A program made the position numbers and the translations under genes. A DNA stretch of 64,000 bases from Oscheius tipulae. Lineage: Eukaryota; Nematoda; Chromadorea; Rhabditida; Rhabditidae. Positions 23,022 to 34,669 of this stretch are shown here, in pieces. Positions within the stretch are counted from its first letter, which is position 1, and every line of letters begins with the position of its first letter. The DNA is taken from the NCBI GenBank assembly GCA_037178975.1, contig JASJZH010000001.1, positions 3,596,001-3,660,000 of the forward strand, written 5' to 3'. The notes under the pieces were generated by a model, which saw only the letters and a program-made list of their open reading frames with translations, did no database searches and was not told the origin of the DNA.

Positions 23022-25071
23022 TCCCGAAGCGTAATATCATTCCCCCTCAACACCAATCCGGGTCCTATAAATTCAGATTTCTATCCTTGTGAGATTCTGT
23101 GATAGCCCTCTATTATTTATTCTTGCCTTATCGCAACGACTTTCATTACGAGTTTCCTCCCTCTTGGTTGTTTCCCTTTCGAATACGGTGCGTCTTTTAC
23201 AAGTGCTTGAATTTCGCCTTCACTTCCTCCTCTCTTCGGGATTTCCTTTCGTGTGACGCTTAATCAGAATCTAATAAAAAAGTTTATTCCTTTTTGGACA
23301 GCACAATGGTTGAAAAAGAAATCTCAACCGGGAGACGCTCTGTTCAAAACAAGATGTGTTCCTCGAGGTTTGTAGGGTCCTCACTTTTTCAACAGTTTCT
23401 GGTTGGAATATTAATACAAGCAAAAGTGACCCATCCGAAAGTTTCAACTTTAGGGCTCATAACAGTTGATACTGCTATATATTGCAAGATGGATCAAATC
23501 TCATAAAACTTCCAAACTTCGAAAAACTAGAAAATGTATCTAAAAACCTTGATCCAATATCCATGGAAATTGGCATCAATGAACAGATTTGGATCAACTG
23601 TTTCGTGCTCTGTGAACTGTCGACCAGAGGCCGATACATATATTCCAAAAGCGTTCCCATTCTATCTGGTTTGTCTTCAAAGAAAGCCAGGGAATAAAAG
23701 AGTTTGGTGTCCTTCGAGGCGTCCGGTTCCGAAATGAGAGGGTGGCTGGGGGAACCTGTCATCTGCGGCTGAAACACTGTCTACCCAAACAGGAAGCAAT
23801 TTTTTTCTCCTTTATGGTCTGAGACTATTTCCGGCGACAAAAACAGCTGGGAATGTCACTTACATGACGATTAGCCCACGCCGCAATTTGCTCTAATTGG
23901 AGAAAATCTCGATTTAGATAACGGATTAGATAATGTCATTCATATTTTTGAATTTTCGGATTGTAAACAGGGGGGCCGTGATAGATGGGATGTAATTATA
24001 AGTCTCTGTTTATGGCCTGAAATGTGAGACGAGGAGTCCAAGGAGTGAGGTTAGGTCTAGATAACCTTGCCTCGGTCAACTGTGGGCATTGAGTGTAATC
24101 CTGTTTCTTCAAAATGAGATGTTCTAGCCTGACAGATAAAGTTACCCAGTCAGCATCGGGAAGTCTTTTTTCGTCTGTTCTGGAGCTCTCGATACCATTT
24201 TGCAGACAATGCATTTCATTTAATTATACCAAGACCAAGATACCCCTACAAGCACAGGATCCAATTTGTTCTTAAATGTTCCAAATTGGTGCACCTGTAT
24301 GAGTTGGCACGAGGGCTAAACCCCGAAGACCAGCTGATCAGACTGCCATATGACAGTCGAGACTTTTGAAATAGAGTTTCGAGAATGTGTGACCACAATT
24401 ACTACGGATTGCGAAATCCCTTGAGCCACGTGGCATAACAAGACTTGTTTTCGACCAATTCTCTTCCGTGTTCAAATGTTCCGGTTCATTCTCCCTCCCT
24501 TCCTCCTGATTAAGATTTTTAATCATAACTAAACCAAAGTAAAACCAGTAATCCCTTTAACAGCAATGTTTTCCACTTCCAAAAATCTCGCACCGTGCCA
24601 GTGTTCGGCTCAAAGCGGTCTGCTCAAACAGCGTTTATGGAACGATTGAACAGTTGCGATAAGAATAAGGACAAAAAGCGCCCTAATCTAATCTGAAGCT
24701 GGCAGACTTCGCTTGCCCGCGTGACTTCATGTGACACGGTCAGACCTCTCTCTCGTTCCAACAAAGTTATTGAAGAATGATCGCGAGACTTGCTCCTTCA
24801 ATCTTCTTCTATTGTCCCTTTTGCCTCTCTCCCGTTTCAACACTCTCTCCTCCCAACGCCGGTTCGTCTCATCGATCGCTGGCCCGCGTGCGGCCGCGTG
24901 GCGTCCCATGCTCTGTCTCGTGACGACGGCCGCCCTTCTCTCTGCCCACCTCACTCTCTATATCATTTTCATCAAATCTCATCTCTCGAAGACGAATACT
25001 CTCAATAAAACACTTGATTTTCAGATCAGGCTTCGGCCTTTAGCGCTAAGAACATCTATCGACAAAACAGC
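23022..25071. other. Intergenic region downstream of bli-4
   Basis: About 2 kb with the bli-4 3'UTR at its start. The only coding hint is a minus-strand frame at 23475-23777: CAG then ATGACAGGTTCC follows a TTTCAG acceptor and gives a 94-residue protein (MTGSPSHPLISEP ... RFDPSCNI) of unknown family. Everything else lacks support. Confidence 0.3.
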
Positions 25072-25674
25072 ATGTCGTCTACCATCACAGCAGCTTCTCC
25101 AGTTGTACAGAGGTAAGTTCTGGAACTTTCCACGGGTACATCCTCTGTGTATGGTCTGGAGTAGTTCTCTTCTTGCATGAAGTACCAAGAATGTTATTGT
25201 CCTTTCTGCAACAAGAGAGATCTCTGTTCAAACAATAACATTTGCACAAAGACCTTGGTTTCAATGATCGTTTTGCAAACGGAATCTTGCAGGTTATTCG
25301 CCTCGTTTGCCGTACCGAGCGTCTCCTCGACTCCTCAGCTCGAGACTCCGAAAAAGTCGACGTCCCGAGTCAAGAAGTCTCGTCCCGATAAGCGAACCTC
25401 TCCGAAGCCCTGTTTCGCATCCGGTTCCTTCTCTGAATCTCCATCTGCTCGCGCCATTCCACCGCCTCCCGTTACCTGGTTTATCAAGGAGGTTTGTTCT
25501 TTTCTTGGACTCCTTTCTATGCATTAATCCTCTTAGACTATCGAGACTGACCAATCGGGCTCGGACTCGGATGTCAGCTCTTCGTCCTCATACAGCCGCG
25601 ACGAGATGAAGACTCCCGAACCCGGTTTCCGAGTCAATCCTCTGCAACTTATCGCAGCTGTAGTTTCCGCATAA
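25072..25674 (+). CDS. Small PNRC-like proline-rich protein
   Basis: Three exons joined across 25112-25291 and 25492-25544. Starts MSSTITAASPVVQR; middle is Ser/Lys/Arg-rich and disordered (TPKKSTSRVKKSRPDKRTSPK). A short motif FSESPSARAIPPPPVTWF closely follows the PNRC1/2 consensus in which an SP and a PxPPxxW element bind DCP1/decapping and nonsense-mediated decay factors. A polyserine acidic stretch and the ending NPLQLIAAVVSA follow. Role in mRNA decay is inference from the motif only. An alternative 3' splice (donor at 25660, acceptor at 25716) would change the last residues. Confidence 0.5.
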
Positions 25675-26603
25675 GGTAGTTCTGACTGGACTCGTCTCTT
25701 ACTCTCTGCTTCAGATTCGACGACTATGTCCAAACAAACGCGCACTACATCTACCGTACCCCCACTCTCCACTGTAATCTCCCTCATATTATTCTCGCTC
25801 CCGTTACGGTATCTCCACGAGTCTCTCGGATTCCCCTCCCCGCTTTTTGTGATAGGGAATCATAGATAGAGTAACTGTAGCCATTTATATTTTAGTTTTG
25901 TTGCTGGCCGAGGATCGAACTCACACTCGAATTTTCGCTTTATTCTCCCCTTCCAAAACAGTTCGATCCCCGTGCTGACGGGTACCCCCTTTCTCAAAAC
26001 CCACACAATTTCCTTCCTGTTGTTCTCCGAAAAAAGCAGTCCTCTTTTCTCTTCGGGTTCTCTCCACAACAACCAGTCAGAACCGTGTTAGTGTACATAG
26101 TCCTCTACCTCTTCTACCTTCACCCCATACCTACCGAATTGGCTGCTCGTGCGGACCCACGTTAAACAATTTTTACCCAAGTGGACCCGCCGAGACCATA
26201 CTCTCTCCTTGTCTCACTTTCTACTGTACTGTATATACTGGTTATGGTGTAGAGACATACCGGTCTGCTTCCCTCTCTGTTCATTCGGGTTCTCTTCCCG
26301 TTCACCCCCTATTCCCATGAGCCAAGCTCACGGGTTCTCACCCTCTCGGTGAGATTAACCATCTACCTGACGAGTTCAGTCACTCGTCCCCTCACCCCGT
26401 CATTCCACCATCAGTATTTCCCCGTCCATTCTCGTCTAAGTCACGTAGCGACACTCTGAGTCTCTTGATTTTTTGATTCTCCTCCTTTTTTTTCGGGGGA
26501 GATATCTTTTTTGCCTGAGACAGAGTGATCAGAGTTTTTCTGTAAAGAGAAGTAAGAATAATAAATCCGTCGGGGTTATCTAAAATTTTTATTTCGAGAG
26601 ATA
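25675..26603. other. C/T-rich intergenic region between PNRC-like and IARS2 genes
   Basis: About 930 bases of pyrimidine-rich DNA with no coding frame I can support. It must include the 3'UTRs of two convergent genes. AATAAA-like signals occur near 26559 (plus-strand reading). Confidence 0.4.
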
Positions 26604-29600
26604 TCACAAATTGGATAAGGCTAAAGAACAACGTTGACAATGAGATCTATTGGTGGGTCTGTTCATCTTTCGACAGCGTTCACAGTGCTTGCCGGGACTG
26701 TTGACCAGCACAACGCGTTCTTCTGAAGACGGACAGATCTGGATATGGGAGACACCGAGAAGTTCGCAGAGCTGAGAGTGGAAAGAAGATGGCGTGTTTT
26801 GTACCAGTTGTAGCACATCAATATCAGTTCGGGGCAAATGGAGCTCGAGAGCCTGGAAAAGATAGTTGATTGAATGCAATTACACGGCACATTCCGGAAA
26901 TATCTGATGATTTTAAGAAAATGGAAACAAACCAGTTTATTCAGTTCCGCCTTGGGGCCAGCTGTTTCTGCTATCCGAGCCCGCAACGTCATGACGAGTC
27001 GCATGAGCACGTCGAGGTCGGGGTGTAACACGAATGGCAGCTCGGACTCTTTTGCGGTCAAGGGCTTTCGGAGGATCTGAACTTGGCTATTTAGCTGCTT
27101 ATCCAAGGGGATTCTAAACCTTTTTGTCGTCGTTTGAACATGGCTGATGCTGGAAAAACTCGACAGCCAAATGTGGAAGGATCGGAGAGATGGTCCGAGC
27201 CAGAAGAGTCCCTGTTCGATGAAGAGTAAACTGAGCCGAGATGTGATCGGGTGAGCCGAGAGGTGCACAATACAGACGGTCTCTTACAAAGTTCTGAATA
27301 GAATACTTTGTCGAAAACGAGGAATACATACTACGTAATTGCCACTGAGAGTTCTTTGAGTGAATTGTAGGACATCGTTCATTACGGAACGGAACTTGTA
27401 CGCCTCGAAAGACTCAACCGATCGCCTAACGAGCGAATATGCTTCTCGGAGAATGTACTAGAACTACTATTAGAGAAGGAAAGTTAACAGAATACCTGAT
27501 CTAGGAGGGGAGGATTCTCTGGAATCTGACATTGATACCTGTGGCATCCGCCTAGAAGAAACCGAAGAGAATTGCGTATGATCACTATCTTCTTGTCGAT
27601 GTCTGCCAGCACTTTCTCCCCAATCCGCGATTCTCCCGCACTTTCTGCTCCAGCCAAAGCTACCCATAGTCGAAGACCATCAGCTCCGAGCGCCTTCTGA
27701 CGGAGAGATCCGTCCGTGACAAGTTCTGGATCGACGACGTTCCCAATCGACTTGGACATCTTCTTACTGTTGTCATCGACGCAGAAGCCGTGAACGAGGA
27801 CTCGTTTGTAGGGGAGACTATTCTGTAATTGTTGCTCACTAAAATATGACAAAAGTGCTGACATTAATGGCGCAAGATAAGAGAAGAAGAGACTGAAACC
27901 AGCCGCGGAACTGATCGACTCCTTCGAGAACGACATCTGCTGGAACTTTTGTATCTGCTCCACCGTAGTCTTTTCGGGCGCAATGCCAGGCCGTTCCACT
28001 GTCGATCCACACGTCCATGATGTCGGTACCTTTACGTAGATCGGATTGCTTGTCGATTTTGAGCGAAGTCTTGACCTAATATATTTTTAACAAATTATAC
28101 CACAGAAGATGAAAAGTTACCTTGTCGGTAAGAAGCTCGGCGACTCGACAAGTCCACCAGTAGTCACTTCCATTTTCGGCTACGAGTTCTGCTGCTCGTT
28201 CCGCCAACTCTTTCGAAAAGTAGACATTTCCTAGACAAAAATAACTTCGATGTCCAAGTAAAACAAACCATTGGAATCGAACAGGGCTGGAATAGGCGTT
28301 CCCCAGACTCTTTGACGGGAGATACACCATGATGGCCGAGTGGTTAGAAAGCGTTGGAGATTGGACGACAGATCGGACTGTCCTCCTCCGATTTTGATGT
28401 CGTTGACGAGTCGTGAGGCCGTTTTTCCTAGTTGACCAACGTCGATGAACCACTGAGCACTGCTTCTGATAATCACGGGTTGTTTGGTACGCCAGTCGTA
28501 TGGATACGAATGAACGTACTTTCCCACATGTAAAAAGTCTTTCTTGAACATACTAAATTATTGATAAGCGCAATACGCGTGAATAAAAGCCTACTTTAGT
28601 ACTTCCTTCTGCCCCTGACCGAGCACATTCTTTCCGTCCAGATTGTGACCCATGTGGCGGGTATAGCAGCCATTCTCATCCACAAAACTCGAGACTTTCT
28701 CGCCTCTCTCGACAGCCAGAATGTAATCCTGATGACCGTGTGCGTAGCTCGTATGTACGAGACCCGTTCCCATGTTCATTGTCACATGGCCGGAAGAAAT
28801 AATGGGAAGAGCGAGCTCGTTGTACCTAAAGAAGACAGAAACTACAGGACAGAAGCAGAAACATACATGCAACTTTGGTAGTGTTTTTCGAGAAGATCTC
28901 TTCCCTTTATACTGCCAAGAATATTCACCGGACGTTTCACTTCAGCCACAAATGTATCGACGAGAGGTCTGGCCAACAGGTAGACTTCGATTACTGGATT
29001 CCTGAAACTCAAATCTCTCTACTATGAAAGTGCAATGGTGTCCGTCCGTCCGTGCGTCACCACGAGAAAAAAAGCTGGCAAATCATTGCAAGACAAGAAT
29101 CAGTTGTTAGGGAAGCAGCGCAGCCGCCTGCTGTCAATGCCAAGTTAAGTCTAAAGAACGGCGAAGCCGTCGTCGTAGACGGCTGGTTAGGAATAAAACT
29201 GCAAAAGGCTCACTTCTTCTCGTCGTCGAACTGAACAGCCACATACTCGGCCGACTCCGAAACCGCGATAGCATTATTGAGAGGAATCGTCCACGGTGTT
29301 GATGTCCAGGCCTACACTCGCATTAGAAACAACAAGAAAATGAGCTGACTGTTAGGTAGACGAGGATGGGACGCTGTTTGGGATCAGTGGTCAAGTTGAG
29401 GTCAGACTGGGTGATATCAATAGCCTTGAATCGGTAGTAAGCGGCCGTGCTCTGATGCTTCTCGTTGTATTCCAGTTCATATTCGGCTAGTGCTGTTCGG
29501 GAACTCGGAGACCAGTAGACAGGTTTGAAGGATCGGTAGATGAAGCCCTTGGATATGAGATCACCGAAGAGACGAAGTTGTTCGGCCACGTAATTCTTAT

Positions 29601-30324
29601 CCATTGTTAGATACGGATTCGACCAATCGGCCGCGACTCCCCAACGTCTGAACGAGCCTTTGGATGTGGAATAGAAGAAAATCGTACTTGAATCCGTACA
29701 TCTGTTTCCCTATAGCCTCACTGGCAATTTCTCTAGCCATTTGTCTAATTTCAACGGGACTCTTGTCCTGCACATTTTTCGTTATTTTTTGCTCGATCGG
29801 CAGTCCGTGACAGTCCCAGCCTGGGCGGAAGTTTACTCTAAACAACTTTTTTTTTCGAAGAAGCCGAGAGAGGACATACTTGTAACCGAGAGACAGTCTA
29901 CTTTTCACGATGAAGTCCTTTAAAATCTTGTTTATGGCATGGCCTGTGTGCGGAACACCGTTTGCGAATGGAGGACCGTCCAGAAGCTCGAATCTAAACA
30001 GATTTAATTAGACGAAAAGAATTACGACATACGTTTTGCGTGGTTGTATCCGCTGCCATTCGTAAAGATCATTAATACCGCCAACAATCGCCAAATTCTG
30101 ATCGAGTTGGGCCCTTTCAGTTGACTTCACGTGATTAACAAAGTCGGTTTTTGGGAGAAATATGGTCTTCGGATTTTTCCTCTCCTCCACTGCCTCATTA
30201 GAGAGAAGGCGTTGGAGCAGAATTGGACTGAGACAGAAGTTTTAAGAGAAAGGGAAAAGGCATACTTTGAGGTATGTTTCAAGCTGCGTGATCGCAGCGC
30301 CAATGAGCGCCACGGAAAGGCCAT
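26604..30324 (-). CDS. iars-2: Mitochondrial isoleucyl-tRNA synthetase
   Basis: Class I aminoacyl-tRNA synthetase charging mitochondrial tRNA-Ile. N terminus is Arg-rich with no acids ([17 protein letters not shown]), as in a presequence, followed by [10 protein letters not shown] and [13 protein letters not shown]. The HIGH-type motif reads [20 protein letters not shown] and AWTSTP follow in order; the editing domain has [19 protein letters not shown] is intact ([13 protein letters not shown]). The C terminus has a zinc-binding pair (CERC ... CQRC) near 26640-26700, as in the bacterial/mitochondrial type. About 15 short introns. The start used here requires splicing of 30228-30265 and overlaps the end of PSMG3. 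It is the last gene of a four-gene minus-strand cluster. Confidence 0.9.
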
Positions 30325-30721
30325 CGAAACCGATAGATACAATGAGCCGCCTTCTTCTCTTGTTAGCCGCTAGAGCAATGACCAATCGACGAATGAAGAG
30401 GTCCGATTCGGCACACCAAAAGACACAGCTGAATCAAAACAACATGCCAGCCAACCTCGTCTGATCCCAGAAGAAGTTTGCTTTCGTATTCGACTCGAGA
30501 CTGATTGGACAGTGCCTCCGAGACGCAACTTTCGGGGAAAAGAACGTCGAAGACTTGTCCGACACGTCCTAATGAGGAAAATACCTTGACAAAAAATGTT
30601 GCAGTAGGAAAACAAGAAGCAGCCATACCACAAAGTCGAGATTGTCGTGTTGGGTGATGGAAAAATGGATGACCTGGCTATCTTTTGCGAAAGAGAGGTC
30701 GTGGAAGGCCGGACTCGGCAT
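30242..30721 (-). CDS. Proteasome assembly chaperone 3-like (PSMG3/PAC3)
   Basis: Small chaperone that with PAC4 guides assembly of the proteasome alpha ring. It starts MPSPAFHDLSF, followed by SQVIHFSITQHDNLDFVVF, LGRVGQVFDVLFP and KLLLGSDE, then DLFIRRLVIALAA and [15 protein letters not shown]. Order and spacing follow human PAC3 (QFGKMGTLV, LLGQDE, EVI). The first intron appears to end in AAG, and the second exon junction (near 30400-30460) does not join in frame with a simple GT-AG intron, so one splice or one base is uncertain. The unspliced frame stops at 30242; if the 30228-30265 intron is removed, it stops near 30201. Confidence 0.6.
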
Positions 30722-30861
30722 CAACTAATTTCCTAAGTTTTTGCTTCGAATTCTGAGAAGTAGAAATGTTGACGCTACGGAAACACAACAAAACTTTGAG
30801 AGGCAAAGTAACAATTTAATGAGAACACTAAAACAAAACATAACTAGGAACAGTGAAGATA

Positions 30862-31249
30862 CTAATCGTCGAGCTCGAACCGTTTAGGCGGCTGTTGAGG
30901 AAGATAGCGCTGCTCCAGTGATTGCTCTGCTGCCATTCTGAGATTTCAAAAGTTTAGAGGAATAAAACAAAATCTTACTTTCGCTCTTTGCCCTCTTTAG
31001 GTGATAGAAATCGCCCAACACCAGTCTCTTCATCGACTGTCCACAAGAACATATCGTTTAGAGTATAACCAAAGGCTTTCCAGCCGACAAAGAACAGAAC
31101 AAATGAAAGGAGAAGACGTCTACGAGACCACTGAAATAATGCTGGATCCTTTCAAAGAAGAAACGAACCTGCTGATAGGTTAATGTTGATTTACTAGACA
31201 ATGTACGTATTTTCTGCCGAAAGATTCGACGCCACTCCCAGAATAACAT
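30862..31249 (-). CDS. Small single-pass membrane protein, unknown
   Basis: Three exons give about 100 residues: MLFWEWRRIFRQKI (basic N terminus), LSSKSTLTYQQWSRRR, then one hydrophobic span (LLLSFVLFFVGWKAFGY), and a polar C terminus with DEETGVGRFLSPKEG and the ending PPKRFELDD. Small size, Arg-rich start and a single span would fit a mitochondrial inner-membrane or ER assembly factor, but I do not recognise the family. It lies 83 bases after NOP10 and 140 bases before PSMG3. Confidence 0.6.
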
Positions 31250-31332
31250 GATAACAACGAATTAACAAAGCTGAAAAAACGACAGGATTATATAGAAGTG
31301 TCGACTACCTACTTTGAAGATGAAGAGATGAT

Positions 31333-31594
31333 TTAGTAGACCTGCTTGGCCTGCTGGGTGGGGAGAAGACCGAAACGCTTCTTGATGATGATGCGATACT
31401 TGCTGTTCTTGTCCTCGGGAGAGAATCGAGCAGGATGGGCAGACTGAGTCTCCGTGCCGTCAGGAGAAGCCTTCTGTAAACAGAAATTGTAGGATTACAT
31501 GCAGGTTAAAAGGAAGTTATGCTATACCAAAAACACTCACCTTCAAGGTGTAGACACGGCGGTTGTTTTCGTCGAGGTAGAACCTGAGATACAT
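31333..31594 (-). CDS. nop-10: H/ACA ribonucleoprotein subunit NOP10
   Basis: Subunit of H/ACA snoRNPs needed for rRNA pseudouridylation. It starts [18 protein letters not shown] and continues [32 protein letters not shown], matching NOP10 almost along its 64-residue length. Two exon junctions at about 31475-31541. The start codon follows TTGCAG directly, a typical trans-splice position. First gene of the minus-strand cluster NOP10 - small membrane protein - PSMG3 - IARS2. Confidence 0.95.
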
Positions 31595-32045
31595 CTGCAA
31601 TTATTGGAATGTAACAAACACTTGAAAAAGCGGTAATGATTGAAGCAAATCAATGACAAATGACTGACAAAAGTCAATAAATAATTCATCCTGTGCATAG
31701 AATTTTGGAGCTTCTCGTAGACTGGTAAAATGGGCAAATGTAGTGCGATATCTATGTACAACATCACAAAGCGAGTAAATGACGACATTTTGAATGACTA
31801 CGGGAGAAAAAATATGGCAATTACTACTGCGTTTGAGGTTTAAAATCCAGAGTGTTTGTCGAAAAGTGGTTTCATTTAATTGTGGCAAATAAAATAGGAG
31901 AATCTGAATTGAGTGAAGGAAAAATAGGCAAAGTGGCGAAAAAACGGGACAGAAAATTGGAACAGTGCCAAAAATTTAAAGGGCGGAAAATAGAGGCGGG
32001 GTTTCAAATACAGGAAGACATTTGAAATTTTTTTTGCAAGAAAAA
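31595..32045. other. AT-rich intergenic region between FA2H and NOP10
   Basis: About 450 bases holding the FA2H 3'UTR and presumably the promoter of the NOP10 cluster. Open frames here are fortuitous and low in coding character. Confidence 0.4.
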
Positions 32046-33208
32046 CTACAGCGGACCCATTCCAACAGTGCTGAAAACATGATCCCAAAGAGACGTTGAA
32101 ATACCGAACCCTGAAACATAAGCGTCTCGATGGCTTGTCCTTTCTACCTACCAACGTCGAAATCCTTAAAATGATGGTTGTGATGGTAAACTTTTTTGAA
32201 ATGCATGTTTGTCAGTGGTCGAGGAGACCCGTGATGAAGATAGTAGTGTGTCATATCGTAACAAATGTACCCGAACAGCTTGCCACTCCCGTAGGCACAG
32301 AATATCGTCCTGAAAATTGCATTCTTTTGGTGCCAACTTGCTGAAACTCACCAGGGAAGGATGTTAGAGTAGATCAAGTAGAAGAATCCAATTATGAGAG
32401 CAGCAGGAGCCGGTGGGAAGACGAGTCTGTCCCCGTCCATTGGAGTTTTGTGATGAAGTCCATGAAGGAGAAAATGGAGAACGAGTTGATTTGGAGACTT
32501 AGGGTTGGGTTGCCAATGGAATACGTGTCGATGGAGAGAATATTCCAAAAGTGTCCAGGCCAAGAACCCAGATACGAAGAGGCTAATGAAAAACAAACTT
32601 CCGAAATAAGAACCTATGACTTTCGTTATGACTCTCTCGCTAGTCCATTACCGTAAGAATTCATGAGAGTAAACAGAGAACTGAGTCCGAAGAAGAGCAC
32701 AATCGGCATCCAGCAAAGAGGGACCATGTACCAGGCTGTCCTGGTTAGACTCTCCATGAAATCCGAATCAAATAGTCGAATCGTTCCCTCGTATGGTTGA
32801 TGAATCCAAGTCCAATAATCTGCTCCGAGTGATCCCACTCGAGGTAAGACTCCTCTCTTCGAATCGAGGATCGGATCTCCCTGTACTCTTTGTGAAATCT
32901 CAAACTTGTATCGGTAGTCACCTTGTGATATCGCTTGACGTCGTATTTCTCCAGCATGTTGTAGGCGGCCTCAGAATGTTCATGTTTCACGCCGAGAATT
33001 CTTTTCTTTCCGTTCATGTACTCTTCCACATTTTCACCAGCTAATTTTTTGAGTACCTAAGAGTGTCGTTACGGTCTCCTTCTATTCAAAAACTTACTTT
33101 TTCTCCACCAGGATGCTTGGCTGCAAACTGAGCAATGTCGAAAAGTCTTCCGTTTAATTGAACCAGTAGTGGTTTGGAATGTTTATTCTGATTGGAGTCC
33201 TCTCCCAT
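32046..33208 (-). CDS. fath-1: Fatty acid 2-hydroxylase (cytochrome b5 + FA hydroxylase)
   Basis: ER membrane enzyme that 2-hydroxylates fatty acids for sphingolipids, using cytochrome b5 heme and a di-iron centre. It starts MGEDSNQ; the b5 domain has HPGGEKVL (heme His). After four hydrophobic segments the metal-binding His boxes are HRHVFHW, HGLHH, HYYLHHG and HHNHH. It ends in ISTSLWDHVFST, the conserved C terminus. Short introns include 32112-32153. All key residues are present. Confidence 0.93.
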
Positions 33209-33955
33209 CCTGTTCTATTCTGAAAGTGACCAGCCGTGGGATGCATTCTGACGAAGCCAATCGAACCTATCATCTAGTCTTGAGAGGCGGAACGAGTAAA
33301 ACGCGAGGCCTAAACTGACCAGGAGCCAGAAAATGCGCCTACACGTGAAAAACGTCAAGTGGCGGCAGAGGGTATTGTAAGGTACGTAGAGACAGGTAGT
33401 AGTTATTTGACAAACAAGGAGAAATTAAAAAAAAAAACGAGATACCGTTTGCGGGAGAACAAAAGAAATTTCGCCAAAAGCAATCACGACAAAACCGGTT
33501 GGTCTCGGAAGGATAATTGAAAACCATTTCCGTTGCAAAGTGGATAAATAATGGAACGTTATCGGTCAAGTGATAGGTTTGATGGGCAGATGTGTCAGAA
33601 GAAATCGATGTGTGCCAACAGACATCACCACGTATGGAGACCGGTTGGATGCCTAGAAACGATTTCGCCGATAGAGGAACAGAGCGTAGAGTGCGAGGGA
33701 GGGTTTTACTGCTATGAACGCGGTGATTCCTCGTAGAAGGCCGGCAATCAAATTCACGCAGGTTCTCCGTCAAGAAGGATTCTTTAAAAGAAATCTGCAA
33801 ATTCAACAATTAGTTTTAAATCTGCAAACAACCCGTGTCACTTTGGTAAACTCTGCAATGAAAGGTCTTTCAAGATAACATGTATTCTAGGGGTAAATTA
33901 ACAAATATAGCAACAAAAAGGAAATACAACTACACCGCAGGTTTTAACAACATCA
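33209..33955. other. Intergenic region with an unexplained minus-strand frame
   Basis: A minus-strand frame of 156 codons (33339-33809) has no known domain. In an overlapping frame the segment LIAGLLRGITAFIAVKPSLALY (about 33672-33755) is hydrophobic and loosely resembles a membrane segment of TMEM135, but is bounded by stops on both sides. It may be a gene remnant. No splice model could be built. Confidence 0.25.
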
Positions 33956-34669
33956 TTAGATAATCTTCTTGGCCTTCGTCATCAGCCAATTCGAATTGCT
34001 CAAGGCCGACACAGCCTCATTTTCGGCGTAGCCTGCCTTGACCATCTTCTCCACCTTGTCGATGTATTTCTTAGCAGGGACTGTTGGTCCATTAGCGTAT
34101 TTCCAGGTCCAGTAGGTAGCCGTGTCCTAATGAAAATTAATTTCGTGTGATCCGTAAACAAACCATGTAAAGAGTGTGTTTATCTATGTACTGCTTGGCA
34201 ACGACCGCGTCTTGCGGATCACTCGGTTCGGGAGAGGCCAAGAGAGCTTGTACAGAGAGGAAAACGGTCCGCAGAGTCAAAGTGGCTGCCCTAAAAAGTC
34301 GTTGATGTTGCAAATCTAACCAAGAATACCATTCACTGCTCAGGATATCGAGGCAGATGGTTCCAGTCTGACTACTAATATTGGGATGCCAAATACGGGT
34401 CACAAATTGTACGTGAGGAGGGTCGAAAGGATACGAACAAGGGACTTTTACCTTCAACTCGAATGTACCTCCCTCATACGGCGTGTCCGGCGGTCCACGA
34501 ATCGTTCCCTTAAAAGGGCGTTTTACCAACGACTTCAAATCTGAAGTACCTTGATGTCTGAGAAACGGTCATTGATCAGCTCAATTCTGATTCCCGTTTC
34601 TTGGATTTCTTGATTTGTCATCACGTCTTTGCATTCTCGCTGCAGGCGAGCTATGGCGATACTGGACAT
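33956..34669 (-). CDS. ubc-20: Ubiquitin-conjugating enzyme E2 K (E2-25K) with UBA domain
   Basis: E2 that makes Lys48-linked ubiquitin chains. It starts MSSIAIARLQRE; the UBC core has GPPDTPYEGG, YPFDPPHVQF, the HPN motif (WHPNIS) and the active-site Cys in TGTICLDIL. The C terminus carries a UBA domain (VKAGYAENEAVSALSNSNW), which separates E2-25K from other E2s. Introns at about 34126-34164 and 34292-34332. Ends TKAKKII then TAA. Confidence 0.93.

Noticed and set aside
25900-25990. GTTCGATCCC segment as a possible tRNA T-arm
   Set aside because: Flanking bases do not pair into T-arm, anticodon arm and acceptor stem.
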